Origin: Flavobacteriaceae bacterium
Lineage (GTDB): Bacteria > Bacteroidota > Bacteroidia > Flavobacteriales > Flavobacteriaceae
Reading direction: 5' to 3'
DNA length: 64,000 nucleotides
Assembly (NCBI GenBank): GCA_013373635.1
Contig: JABXHN010000022.1
Location: 1 to 64,000, forward strand
Position numbers and translations under genes: made by a program. Shown here piece after piece: positions 20,393-28,838 of this stretch (position 1 is its first letter; every line of letters starts with the position of its first letter). Below the pieces are notes generated by a model that was not told where the DNA came from, made no database searches, and worked only from the letters and a program-made list of their open reading frames with translations.

Positions 20393-20673
20393 TGTTGATT
20401 TGGTTTAGTTAGTCTACTCGTTGGCTTTTCGAAACCGCCCTGTGATTAAAGTGATTGATCAGCTTCACTTTTATACTAACATAACTTAAGGTGGTTTATT
20501 ATAGATACAATAGGTTAATTATCAACACTTTAAGTTTAAAAATGTTAATAAAGATTTTGTGGTGCATATTTTACTAGGTTTTTAAAGCCCTAATTTTTAT
20601 TAAAAAGGAATTCTTGAGCTATCATTAGGCCTTAAAAAATCCTTATATTTGCAGCCTTAGAATACCGTAAACT
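20393..20673. other. Divergent intergenic region upstream of ffh
   Basis: This 281-base spacer separates the minus-strand membrane gene from ffh. It is very A+T-rich and has no open frame of interest. It contains an imperfect hairpin near 20448-20471 (AAAGTGA / TCACTTT) of unknown role and the ffh -7 element at 20644. No riboswitch or small RNA is recognised. Confidence 0.5.
20644..20651 (+). promoter_or_regulatory. Promoter -7 element of ffh
   Basis: TATATTTG, a perfect TAnnTTTG match, 22 bases before the ffh ATG. A TTG at the usual 19-20 base distance is not found. Confidence 0.65.
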
Positions 20674-22023
20674 ATGTTTGATAATTTAAGCGATAAGCTA
20701 GAAGGTGCCCTGCATAAACTCAAGGGCCGTGGACAGATTACAGAAATCAATATTGCAGAGACTCTCAAAGAGGTTCGCCGTGCTTTATTAGATGCTGATG
20801 TCAATTATAAAATCGCCAAAGAATTCACCAATTCAGTAAAGGAAAAAGCTCTTGGGCAAAAAGTATTGACCAGCCTTCAGCCAGGTCAATTAATGGTTAA
20901 AATTGTCAAAGATGAGCTTACAGAGCTCATGGGAGGATCAACTGAGGAAATCGATCTCAGTGGGAAACCGACAGTTGTATTGATGTCTGGATTACAAGGA
21001 TCTGGTAAGACTACCTTTTCTGGAAAACTCGCTTTATATCTAAAATCCAAAAAGAATAAGAAACCTTTATTAGTTGGTTGTGATGTTTATCGTCCTGCTG
21101 CGATCGATCAGTTGCATGTAGTTGGGGAGCAGATTGGCGTGGATGTGTATTCTGACAAAGGAAATAGTGATCCTGTTTCTATTGCTAAGGCTGGTATTGC
21201 AAAAGCAAAGGAAAACGGAAACAATATTGTGATTGTCGATACTGCTGGACGTCTCGCTATCGACGAGCAAATGATGGAGGAAATTGCCAATATACACAAG
21301 GCAATCAACCCAAATGAAACACTATTCGTAGTGGATTCAATGACCGGTCAAGATGCTGTCAATACAGCCAAAGCATTTCACGATGTCTTAAATTTTGATG
21401 GGGTAGTGCTCACCAAACTCGATGGTGATACTAGAGGTGGAGCTGCGATATCGATTAAATCGGTTGTAAGCAAACCGATTAAGTTCATCGGTACTGGAGA
21501 AAAAATGGAAGCGATTGATGTTTTCCATCCAGATCGTATGGCCGATCGTATATTGGGAATGGGAGATGTGGTTTCTTTAGTAGAACGTGCCCAGGATCAA
21601 TTTGACGAAGAACAAGCCCGTAAAATTCAAAAGAAAATTGCCAAGAATACCTTCGGTTTTGATGACTTCTTAGATCAAATTCAACAGATCAAAAAGATGG
21701 GGTCTATGAAAGATTTAATGGGAATGATTCCTGGAGTTGGAAAGGCGATGAAGGGATTAGATATTGATGATGATGCTTTCAAACACATTGAAGCGATGAT
21801 TCATTCGATGACTCCAAAAGAACGTTCCAATCCATCGGTGATTGATATGAGTAGAAAAAAACGAATTGCTAAAGGATCAGGAAGATCACTTCAAGATGTC
21901 AATGGACTCTTAAAACAGTTCGGACAAATGAATAAGATGATGAAGATGATGCAAGGTGGTGGAGCTAAAAAAATGATGCAAATGATGGGCGGTATGCCTT
22001 CAGGATTTCCTGGTAAATCATAA
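20674..22023 (+). CDS. ffh: Signal recognition particle protein Ffh (SRP54)
   Basis: Ffh binds 4.5S RNA and nascent signal sequences and docks on FtsY, encoded at 44631. The 449-residue GTPase has an N domain, then a G domain with GLQGSGKTT, the DTAGRLA box and TKLDGDTRGG. The methionine-rich M domain ends in a run of NKMMKMMQGG and KMMQMMGGMPSG. All motifs are intact. folD follows 17 bases later, so the two may be co-transcribed. Confidence 0.98.
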   Translation: MFDNLSDKLEGALHKLKGRGQITEINIAETLKEVRRALLDADVNYKIAKEFTNSVKEKALGQKVLTSLQPGQLMVKIVKDELTELMGGSTEEIDLSGKPTVVLMSGLQGSGKTTFSGKLALYLKSKKNKKPLLVGCDVYRPAAIDQLHVVGEQIGVDVYSDKGNSDPVSIAKAGIAKAKENGNNIVIVDTAGRLAIDEQMMEEIANIHKAINPNETLFVVDSMTGQDAVNTAKAFHDVLNFDGVVLTKLDGDTRGGAAISIKSVVSKPIKFIGTGEKMEAIDVFHPDRMADRILGMGDVVSLVERAQDQFDEEQARKIQKKIAKNTFGFDDFLDQIQQIKKMGSMKDLMGMIPGVGKAMKGLDIDDDAFKHIEAMIHSMTPKERSNPSVIDMSRKKRIAKGSGRSLQDVNGLLKQFGQMNKMMKMMQGGGAKKMMQMMGGMPSGFPGKS

Positions 22024-22040
22024 ATTTTATAGTATAAATT

Positions 22041-22913
22041 ATGGAATTATTAGACGGTAAAAAGATATCAAACGACATAAAAGATGAAATCGCTGCTGAA
22101 GTAGCTGCAATGAAGCAAAGAGGAGAACGAGCTCCTCATTTAGCAGCTGTATTAGTGGGTAACGATGGTGCGTCGCTCACCTATGTAGGGGCTAAGGTAC
22201 GCTCTTGTGAGCGTGTTGGATTTGATTCAACACTTGTTAAATACGACACTGATGTTACTGAAGCTGAATTACTTGCTAAAATTGATGAGCTCAATAATGA
22301 TAATGCGATTGATGGATTTATCGTTCAGTTACCACTTCCAAAACACATAGATGAACAAAAGGTGATCATGGCCATTGATCCTTCTAAGGATGTGGATGGA
22401 TTTCATCCGACCAACTTTGGTAAGATGGCCTTGGATATGGAAACCTTTTTGCCAGCAACTCCTTTTGGGGTGATGGAGCTCTTAGAACGTTACAATATTG
22501 AAACATCTGGAAAACACTGTGTAGTGATTGGAAGGTCTCATATCGTTGGAAGACCGATGAGCATCCTCATGGGAAGAAAAGGAAATCCAGGAGACGCAAC
22601 AGTAACCTTAACACACTCTAGAACTCAAAATTTAGAAGCGATTTGTAAACAAGCTGATATAGTAATTTCTGCTCTAGGAGTTCCAAATTTTGTTAAAGCA
22701 GAAATGGTTAAAGAAGGAGCTGTAGTGGTTGATGTAGGTATTCACAGAATAGCTGATGATTCAGAAAAGGGTTATTACATCACTGGTGATGTTGATTTTG
22801 AAGCTGTGAGTAAAAAAGCTTCATATATCACCCCTGTTCCTGGTGGTGTTGGTGCAATGACTATTGCAATGCTTCTTAAAAATACGTTAATCGCAGGTCA
22901 AAACAGAAAATAA
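22041..22913 (+). CDS. folD: Bifunctional methylenetetrahydrofolate dehydrogenase / cyclohydrolase
   Basis: FolD interconverts methylene-, methenyl- and 10-formyl-tetrahydrofolate for purine and formyl-methionine synthesis. The 290-residue protein has the catalytic segment [16 protein letters not shown] with the active-site lysine, the [10 protein letters not shown] motif, the Rossmann segment [13 protein letters not shown] and the C-terminal [15 protein letters not shown]. All are diagnostic. The stop overlaps the start of the next gene by one base (TAATG). Confidence 0.98.
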   Translation: MELLDGKKISNDIKDEIAAEVAAMKQRGERAPHLAAVLVGNDGASLTYVGAKVRSCERVGFDSTLVKYDTDVTEAELLAKIDELNNDNAIDGFIVQLPLPKHIDEQKVIMAIDPSKDVDGFHPTNFGKMALDMETFLPATPFGVMELLERYNIETSGKHCVVIGRSHIVGRPMSILMGRKGNPGDATVTLTHSRTQNLEAICKQADIVISALGVPNFVKAEMVKEGAVVVDVGIHRIADDSEKGYYITGDVDFEAVSKKASYITPVPGGVGAMTIAMLLKNTLIAGQNRK

Positions 22914-23335
22914 TGAGCACACTTTCTCCCTTCCATTTAGCAATACCGGTTCACAATCTCGAAGAATGTAGAAGTTTTTACAGAGATGTATTAGGGTTGA
23001 AAGAGGGGCGATCAGATACACATTGGGTCGATTTTGACTTCTTTGGACATCAAGTAGTGATTCATTACAAACCAAAATCAGAAGGTGATTTACACACCAA
23101 TCCTGTCGATGGTAAAGACGTTCCTGTTCCACATTTTGGAGTGGTACTTCCATGGGATGAATTTGAACCTTTTGCAGATCGATTAAAGCGAGCTTCTATC
23201 GACTTTGTAATTGAACCTTATATTCGTTTTAAAGGTGAAGTGGGGGAACAAGCGACAATGTTCTTTTTAGATCCATCAGGGAATGCCTTGGAATTTAAGG
23301 CATTTAAGGATTTAGGACAACTCTTTGCTAAGTAG
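22913..23335 (+). CDS. VOC-family (glyoxalase-fold) protein
   Basis: The 140-residue protein has the vicinal oxygen chelate fold: [24 protein letters not shown] at the start, with HQVVIHY, PHFGVVL and [15 protein letters not shown] later. The histidines and the glutamate at the usual metal positions are present (His near 8 and 124-region histidine/glutamate). A metal-dependent lyase or dioxygenase role is possible, but the substrate is unknown. It is translationally coupled to folD. Its last 8 bases overlap the convergent hydrolase gene. Confidence 0.85.
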   Translation: MSTLSPFHLAIPVHNLEECRSFYRDVLGLKEGRSDTHWVDFDFFGHQVVIHYKPKSEGDLHTNPVDGKDVPVPHFGVVLPWDEFEPFADRLKRASIDFVIEPYIRFKGEVGEQATMFFLDPSGNALEFKAFKDLGQLFAK

Positions 23336-24173
23336 TGATAAATTCACTAATCATTTGATTGATTTCTGCACTTTTTAAGGAGTGGCCTAAGCCTTGAGTT
23401 AAATGTAGGCTACTACCTTTCCAATGTTTGTGAATTAGTTTTGCATCACTCACTGGAATCACTTTGTCTCTAATGTCGTGTACAATCAATCCCTGAACCT
23501 TAAATTGATCTGCCCAATTTGCAACAGTGAATTCAGTTGTTTTAAAATTAAATTCTCGTTGAAAAAAAGATTCCATCCCATTTTGAAGACGACTGTTAAG
23601 ACCTAACAACTGATAGTAATTGTTCATGATTCCTTCCAATTGAGCTGGAGCTCCAAGACAAACGAGTTTTTCAATACTAGAGATTGGGTTCAAATGTTGG
23701 TTAAACAACAGCATCATACCCCCCATAGAGTGACCAATGGCAACACTTGGATTGAATTTTTCAATCATCGCCTTACCAATTTTTTGATAAAGAGGTACAT
23801 AGAGAATATTACCTCCTGAATTTCCATGAGCAGGAGCATCACAAGCGATAATATTGTAGCCTTCCTCTTGTAGTTTGGCGATTAATTCTTTCCAACGAAA
23901 TGCATTGCTTTCCCATCCGTGAAACAAGAGAATCGTTTCTTTATAACCTGGCCAATGATAGGTTTGAATAGCGAGTTTATCGACAATTAAAACCTGTGCT
24001 TTAGCCTCTTCTAAAAAGGCTCTTTGGTTTTCTCTAACTCTTCCTTTTCGAGGGCTTACAAAGAGCTTAAAGGCTTTATTAGCAGCTCTCTCCTTTGAGA
24101 AATAGGAAAGGCTATTGAAATAACTTCTAAAAAATCCAATCAGTAATTTTTTCTTGACTTTAGACATTACCAC
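23328..24173 (-). CDS. Alpha/beta hydrolase family protein
   Basis: The 281-residue protein has an alpha/beta hydrolase core: [17 protein letters not shown] with the oxyanion-hole HGW, the nucleophile elbow GHSMGG near residue 143, an acid in [10 protein letters not shown] and a C-terminal histidine in GLGHSLK. So the Ser-Asp-His triad looks complete. The substrate is not predictable. Its start overlaps the end of the preceding lipoprotein gene by 7 bases, so the two form an operon. Confidence 0.88.
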   Translation of the reverse strand: MVMSKVKKKLLIGFFRSYFNSLSYFSKERAANKAFKLFVSPRKGRVRENQRAFLEEAKAQVLIVDKLAIQTYHWPGYKETILLFHGWESNAFRWKELIAKLQEEGYNIIACDAPAHGNSGGNILYVPLYQKIGKAMIEKFNPSVAIGHSMGGMMLLFNQHLNPISSIEKLVCLGAPAQLEGIMNNYYQLLGLNSRLQNGMESFFQREFNFKTTEFTVANWADQFKVQGLIVHDIRDKVIPVSDAKLIHKHWKGSSLHLTQGLGHSLKSAEINQMISEFITT

Positions 24174-24718
24174 TGTATCATAATATTGGATATGGTAGCA
24201 TTGTCAGGAATTTGAAGTGCTTCAATAATTGCAGCTCTATCGTATTTTAAGACATCAGGTAGTTCATTTCTATCGACACTGTAAAAGATTGATGATCCTT
24301 TGATGGTAATAGATACGGAGTTAAGAGCAGGAAGAATTTTGTCGATTGTACCTGTAGATTTTAAATCTTTAAAACTGCTTCCAATACGAATATTTTTATC
24401 TGTCTTATATCGAGAATCATAGATTCGTATCGATCCAACTGTTTGAGAACTATCACCCTTGGGTTGTAATCTGAGAAGTCTAGATCCTTTTTTGTCGTAA
24501 ATCAATAAACTAGATGTTAATGACCCATTTTTCAACCCAATCGAGTCATTAGTGACAATCGAATCTTTGGAGTATATCGTTTCCAATTCACTAATTTTTG
24601 TCGTTTTTGAAAGTTTTCCAACAAATGACTCATTAATAGTGAATTCAGAGGGAGTCGTCTCACAAGCACTTAGTCCAATAAGAGCTAAAATCAAAGTGAT
24701 TAAAACATATTTTTTCAT
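24167..24718 (-). CDS. Hypothetical lipoprotein
   Basis: The 183-residue product starts with a typical lipoprotein signal peptide: lysines, a hydrophobic stretch and the lipobox LSAC with the modified cysteine at about residue 19. The rest looks like a small beta-rich domain (KTTKISELETIY, IRIGSSFKDLKSTG). I recognise no family with certainty. It is probably anchored in the outer or inner membrane. It is the first gene of a two-gene unit with the downstream hydrolase. Confidence 0.75.
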   Translation of the reverse strand: MKKYVLITLILALIGLSACETTPSEFTINESFVGKLSKTTKISELETIYSKDSIVTNDSIGLKNGSLTSSLLIYDKKGSRLLRLQPKGDSSQTVGSIRIYDSRYKTDKNIRIGSSFKDLKSTGTIDKILPALNSVSITIKGSSIFYSVDRNELPDVLKYDRAAIIEALQIPDNATISNIMIQW

Positions 24719-24798
24719 TTGATAAAAGTACTAAAAAAGTTGATGAATTGATCTAAAAATGATTTGAGTAGCATTCTTTTAACTCTGCTGAAATAGCG

Positions 24799-24806
24799 TA
24801 TCTTTG
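24799..24806 (+). promoter_or_regulatory. Promoter -7 element of queE, leaderless arrangement
   Basis: TATCTTTG, a perfect TAnnTTTG match, ends only 4 bases before the ATG at 24811. With the transcript start expected 3-6 bases after this element, the mRNA should be leaderless or nearly so. Confidence 0.6.
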
Positions 24807-24810
24807 CTCC

Positions 24811-25440
24811 ATGTCAGAGAAAAAGCAACAAATCGATGTCAGTACTGGTAAAGCCTTACCACTTATGGAGGCTTTTTATACCATTCAGGGAGAAGGTTAT
24901 CACAAGGGTGCAGCGGCTTATTTTATACGTGTCGGAGGATGCGATGTCGGATGTCATTGGTGTGATGTTAAAGAGAGCTGGGATGCCGATAAACACCCAG
25001 CAACTTCGATTGATGCTATTGTCGAATTAGCATCCAACTACCAAACGATTGTCGTTACTGGAGGTGAACCTTTGATGTGGCCAATGCAACCTTTAACTTC
25101 AGCTTTAAAAGAGAAGGGGATGCAAACACATATTGAAACCTCTGGCTCGTATCCCTTATCGGGGCATTGGGATTGGATTTGTCTCTCTCCAAAAAAGACT
25201 GCTTTACCACTTGAGGGAATCTATAAAGAAGCAGATGAGCTTAAGATTATCGTTTACAATAAGCACGATTTGCAATTTGCAGTTGAGCAAGCTGAAAAAG
25301 TATCTGATGACTGTAAATTATTCTTACAACCCGAGTGGAGTGTTAGGGATAAGGTAATACCACTAATTGTTGACTTTATAATGGAACACCCACAGTGGAA
25401 GGTGTCCTTGCAAACTCATAAGTATATGAATATTCCCTAG
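24811..25440 (+). CDS. queE: 7-carboxy-7-deazaguanine synthase QueE (radical SAM)
   Basis: QueE converts 6-carboxytetrahydropterin to 7-carboxy-7-deazaguanine in queuosine precursor synthesis. The 209-residue protein has the radical SAM CxxxCxxC motif in GCDVGCHWCDVKESWD, then VTGGEPLMWP and a THIETSG-type strand. The end of the pathway, tgt, is present at 63097, so queuosine modification probably is active. The start lies right behind a -7 promoter element. A methyltransferase gene follows after 2 bases. Confidence 0.95.
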   Translation: MSEKKQQIDVSTGKALPLMEAFYTIQGEGYHKGAAAYFIRVGGCDVGCHWCDVKESWDADKHPATSIDAIVELASNYQTIVVTGGEPLMWPMQPLTSALKEKGMQTHIETSGSYPLSGHWDWICLSPKKTALPLEGIYKEADELKIIVYNKHDLQFAVEQAEKVSDDCKLFLQPEWSVRDKVIPLIVDFIMEHPQWKVSLQTHKYMNIP

Positions 25441-25442
25441 TT

Positions 25443-26162
25443 ATGGATGTATTAGGTACTGCACTTCTCGATCATTTTAAGGGACTAAACAAAGAGGATA
25501 TCAAAACTTTTTCTGAACTAGGAGGATGGGATGAACTTCCCTTAGATTACCTTTTTAGGTCCTTTGATCAAATGCCAATTATCGAACAAAAAGCTCTTGA
25601 GCTATCAAGGGGCAGGATACTCGATATTGGATGTGGGGCTGGGTCTCACAGTTTGTATTTACAATCTGTTGAGAAAGAGGTGTTGGCATTGGACAATTCT
25701 AAAGGAGCTGTAGAGGTCTGTAAGCAAAGAGGTTTAGAAAATGTGATACTAGCGGATATCAATAGTTTTAACCCAGACCATACTTTTGATACACTTTTGT
25801 TGTTAATGAACGGGATTGGTCTTGCTGGAACGCTTAAATCACTTCCTGATTTTTTGCTAAAACTCAAAGAGTTGATAAAACCAGATGGTCAGATTTTACT
25901 CGATTCATCGGATGTTGTCTATATGTTTGACCAGGATGAGGATGGGGGATATTGGATCGATGCATCTAAAGGCTATTACGGAGAAACTCATTTTCAAATG
26001 CACTACAACAATATGATATCAGAATCATTTCCTTGGTTGTATATCGATTTTCAATCTCTAAAGGAGATCGCTGATCAGTGTGGTCTAAAAGCAGAGCTAA
26101 TACAAGAGGGAGAACACTACGATTATCTATCACGATTAACTCTAGAATCCGACAGAGTTTAA
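25443..26162 (+). CDS. Class I SAM-dependent methyltransferase
   Basis: The 239-residue protein has SAM-binding motif I as ILDIGCGAGSHSLYLQ near residue 60, followed by VLALDNSKGAVEVC (motif II) and the DTLLLLMNGIGLAG segment. The C-terminal part has WLYIDFQSLKEIADQCGL. The methyl acceptor is unknown. It is tightly linked to queE, with a 2-base gap, but I know of no queuosine step that needs it. Its 3' end overlaps the convergent YceI gene by 21 bases. Confidence 0.85.
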   Translation: MDVLGTALLDHFKGLNKEDIKTFSELGGWDELPLDYLFRSFDQMPIIEQKALELSRGRILDIGCGAGSHSLYLQSVEKEVLALDNSKGAVEVCKQRGLENVILADINSFNPDHTFDTLLLLMNGIGLAGTLKSLPDFLLKLKELIKPDGQILLDSSDVVYMFDQDEDGGYWIDASKGYYGETHFQMHYNNMISESFPWLYIDFQSLKEIADQCGLKAELIQEGEHYDYLSRLTLESDRV

Positions 26163-26717
26163 ATCTAAATCACTATTCTCAACCAAGAAGGCAAAATTGA
26201 CTTCTACATCATCTTTAATCTTGATGAGTTTGAAAAGTTTTGAGGGGGGCTCTAAGGCAAATGCACTTAAATTAATAGTATTTCTTCCTTTGATATAGAA
26301 AGAGTTGTCTCCTACTTGAAAGCAATAGACAGGAATTGTATAATGCTTTGTGACTCCTGATAAGGAAATATCACATTCGATAGTGTTTACAAGTGGGTTC
26401 TTGATATCAGTTGTAGAAAACGATATCTTTAAATCAGGGTAATCATGATGATTGACCATTTCAAGGAAGTTGTTGTAAATAAGTTTCTTCTTGGTTTTAA
26501 AACTGGTAAATGGCACCTCTAAATTTAATTGATGCGATTGGTTTCTAGAAGTGTAATTAGTCGTATGGTCTATACTTGCCTTGAGTTCAAAAGAATTGAT
26601 ATTGGAATGACCTTCGATCTCAATATAGGATTCTGTCGACTGCGTATTTCCTTCTATTTGCCCATAGGTCAACAGTGGAAGAAGTAGAGTCCATATGATA
26701 TTTTGGATCGATTTCAT
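26142..26717 (-). CDS. YceI-like family protein (shorter paralogue)
   Basis: The protein has 191 residues from the ATG at 26717. It starts MKSIQNIIWTLLLPLLTYGQ, a clear signal peptide, so it is exported. Later sequence (SLSGVTKHYTIPVYC, FALEPPSKLFKLIKIKDDVEVNF) fits the YceI lipocalin-like fold that binds isoprenoid-like lipids in other bacteria. I rejected an upstream start at 26783 because it would lie inside the terminator of the preceding gene. A -7-like TATCTTTA ends 5 bases before the ATG. The last 21 bases overlap the convergent methyltransferase gene. Confidence 0.75.
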   Translation of the reverse strand: MKSIQNIIWTLLLPLLTYGQIEGNTQSTESYIEIEGHSNINSFELKASIDHTTNYTSRNQSHQLNLEVPFTSFKTKKKLIYNNFLEMVNHHDYPDLKISFSTTDIKNPLVNTIECDISLSGVTKHYTIPVYCFQVGDNSFYIKGRNTINLSAFALEPPSKLFKLIKIKDDVEVNFAFLVENSDLDLNSVGF

Positions 26718-26722
26718 TGATT

Positions 26723-26730
26723 TAAAGATA
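26723..26730 (-). promoter_or_regulatory. Promoter -7-like element of the short yceI gene
   Basis: On the minus strand TATCTTTA (one mismatch to TAnnTTTG) ends 5 bases before the ATG, again predicting a leaderless or nearly leaderless transcript. Confidence 0.45.
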
Positions 26731-26776
26731 GTTGAAAAAACAAACTGCACTATTGGAATTTTATAGTGCAGTTTGC
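26730..26776 (-). terminator. Terminator after the outer-membrane barrel gene
   Basis: A perfect 13-bp inverted repeat, CAAACTGCACTAT (26741-26753) and ATAGTGCAGTTTG (26763-26775), is followed on the minus strand by TTTTTT. It lies about 37 bases after the barrel gene stop and separates it from the short yceI gene. Confidence 0.92.
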
Positions 26777-26812
26777 TTAACATATTAACTTGTTTATTTA
26801 ACTAAACTCAGA

Positions 26813-28012
26813 TTAGAAAGTAATTGCAGTTTCTAAAACTACACCGTTGAATTTTCCTCCTTCAAGAGCAGTACCGTCATAAGCAGCTCCAGAGTATTTT
26901 TGAGTTACTAAATCTAATTTAGCAAGTACGTTAGGAGTGATATACCAACCAGTTGACAAGTTGAAACGGTTCACTACTTCTTCAGCAGATGCAGCAGTTT
27001 TATTTCCTTTAACTTGATTTAAACGAGTTGCTAAGTATAATTTTTTGTCAGTTCCAAAACGGTAAACTAAATCAGCTCCTGTTTGAGTGTATTTACCATC
27101 ATTATCACTTTTGTCTTTGTCGATTTCATAAAGTCCGTAGAACTCTAAGTCTCCTACTTTTACAAATGGTGCAATTTGAGTTGCAGTGTGTTGTTTGTAA
27201 CCTGGGCTTAATCTACCAGATCTGAAGTTGTCAGATGCACCATCTTCTACCATTACCCAGTAGTAACGAGCTCCTGCACGGTCTCCGCTAAAGAGGTATC
27301 CGCCATTAGATGTAGATGAACTAGTGAAAAGTGATCCAGTTAAACGAACTCTTAGATCATCATTGATTTGTTTGTCAAATCCTAGTTTAGTGTAAAGAGA
27401 TGCTCCGTAATCAGCTTTAGAACTAGTTTTAACTGATTGGTTCAATTTACCGTTTGTGATACCAAATACTCCAATAAATCCACTTTCAGCCATGATGTTC
27501 AATTCAGCAAAAGGCTCAGTTGTAAAAGCATCCATGATGTAGTTTCCAACAAATGGATTTGCAGTTGCATAACCGTTATCTGTTCTTCTAAACCAAGTAT
27601 CTCCGTAGTTAGGCATGTCGTAACCAACTCTTAAATAAGCGATATCCATAAGTTCAGATAAGAATCCTTCACTGATAAAATCTAGGTTGTCCATTCTAAG
27701 GTGTCCACCCATTACCCATGCTTCATTGTGGTGACGTGAAGACATATAGTTTCTAAGATACATAGTCATACCATCTGCTAAATAAGCGCGGATGTCTAAG
27801 TTCGCTGTAGGTAAGTTGATGTCTTTTCCGATCATCTGTAAGCTACCTGATACATTTTCGTGTTTTAATCCTTGGAATTGTAGAGCAAATCCACCGCCTA
27901 CTTCAACATTAACTCCGTCGAATTCTTTTAATTCAGATTTTGGAGTCTCGAATTGAGCAAATGCCAGACTGCTAAATAATAAAGTAAGGATACTTAATTT
28001 AATTGTTTTCAT
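26813..28012 (-). CDS. Outer-membrane beta-barrel protein (porin-like)
   Basis: The 399-residue product has a signal peptide (MKTIKLSILTLLFSSLAFAQ). It is then a series of alternating amphipathic strands ending in a C-terminal phenylalanine (VVLETAITF), the signature of outer-membrane barrels. It resembles phosphate-selective or DUF-type porins of Bacteroidota, but I cannot give the substrate. It lies 53 bases after a YceI gene, with no hairpin between, so they probably form an operon. A strong terminator follows. Confidence 0.8.
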   Translation of the reverse strand: MKTIKLSILTLLFSSLAFAQFETPKSELKEFDGVNVEVGGGFALQFQGLKHENVSGSLQMIGKDINLPTANLDIRAYLADGMTMYLRNYMSSRHHNEAWVMGGHLRMDNLDFISEGFLSELMDIAYLRVGYDMPNYGDTWFRRTDNGYATANPFVGNYIMDAFTTEPFAELNIMAESGFIGVFGITNGKLNQSVKTSSKADYGASLYTKLGFDKQINDDLRVRLTGSLFTSSSTSNGGYLFSGDRAGARYYWVMVEDGASDNFRSGRLSPGYKQHTATQIAPFVKVGDLEFYGLYEIDKDKSDNDGKYTQTGADLVYRFGTDKKLYLATRLNQVKGNKTAASAEEVVNRFNLSTGWYITPNVLAKLDLVTQKYSGAAYDGTALEGGKFNGVVLETAITF

Positions 28013-28065
28013 GATTGAGATTTTTTGCGTGAATAATTAATGTTGTTTTTTACTTTTTTTAAATG

Positions 28066-28641
28066 TTATTTAGATTTCAATTTGATTGCGTAATGTATAA
28101 CTACTTCATTTCCAGTTTTAATTGTACCCATCAAGGCTGTTGGTGGATCCATTTTAAAATCGGTCATCAAAAGACTCTTTTCTCCATTGAGACTCAATAG
28201 ACCATTTTCAATAGATCCACTGATTTTTAAATCAATGATCTTTCTAAAACCTGCCATATAGAGTTCTCCTTTTAAAACGTCGTCAAAACTTCCATTAGTG
28301 ATTGTAACTGTTTTTGCTTCTTTTAAAGTGTATACAATCATTGGATAATCCTCCGATTTTAATGCGTTATATGTTTTTTTATCCATCATTTTTCCGTGTT
28401 CACTTTTTAAACTTTCAGCTTTAGCTTCAAAAGTGAGCCCGTTAAACACAACTTGATTTTCATTTACATCGATATCTGCATTACAATTCATTTCTTGGAG
28501 TTCAATTTCCCATGGATGGAGGCTAGATGTACCAGAAACAGTTAATTTACTTTGACCTACCTCTATTGAATAGGAAGCTGTAGAATTCGATATTGGGAGG
28601 GTAAATAAAAGGGTTGAAATGAGTGTTATAATCGCTTTCAT
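28066..28641 (-). CDS. YceI-family periplasmic protein (longer paralogue)
   Basis: The 191-residue protein has a signal peptide (MKAIITLISTLLFTLPIS), then YceI-type features: SYSIEVGQSKLTVSGTSSLHPWEIE, the YNALKSEDYPMIVYTLKEAK block and the MDPPTALMGTIKTGNEVVIHY end. The SSLHPWE-type motif and FKMDPPTALMG are typical of the Bacteroidota branch. It is first in a unit with the barrel gene. Upstream lies a palindrome and a -7 element suited to Crp/Fnr activation. Confidence 0.85.
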   Translation of the reverse strand: MKAIITLISTLLFTLPISNSTASYSIEVGQSKLTVSGTSSLHPWEIELQEMNCNADIDVNENQVVFNGLTFEAKAESLKSEHGKMMDKKTYNALKSEDYPMIVYTLKEAKTVTITNGSFDDVLKGELYMAGFRKIIDLKISGSIENGLLSLNGEKSLLMTDFKMDPPTALMGTIKTGNEVVIHYAIKLKSK

Positions 28642-28687
28642 AACTTTGTTTTTAAGTGAAAAATACTTTTAACTTGTATTTCTTATA

Positions 28688-28695
28688 CGAAGGTA
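28688..28695 (-). promoter_or_regulatory. Promoter -7 element of the long yceI gene
   Basis: On the minus strand TACCTTCG matches TAnnTTTG at 5 of 6 fixed positions and lies 46 bases before the ATG. The predicted start point puts the upstream palindrome at about -41. Confidence 0.45.
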
Positions 28696-28717
28696 TGTCG
28701 AAGAAATATGGAGATTT

Positions 28718-28731
28718 ATGACTTCTGTCAT
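28718..28731. promoter_or_regulatory. Palindromic operator candidate ATGAC-N4-GTCAT
   Basis: ATGACTTCTGTCAT is a 10-base-specified palindrome around the 4-base spacer TTCT. Its centre is 29.5 bases from the start of the -7 element of the yceI gene. That position is typical of class II Crp/Fnr activation. A related site occurs at the same spacing before eno. Confidence 0.5.
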
Positions 28732-28838
28732 GTGTTTTATTAAAAGTATTATTTTAACATATTTGATATATATAAAATACCAACAAGTCATTTATGTTGA
28801 ATAAATGATAAACAAATAAGCTGTTCTAATTAGCAATA

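Noticed and set aside
20434-20471. Hairpin-like AAAGTGA / TCACTTT in the ffh upstream region as a riboswitch
   Set aside because: Single short stem, far upstream of the -7 element of ffh and therefore not in its leader; no riboswitch core recognised.
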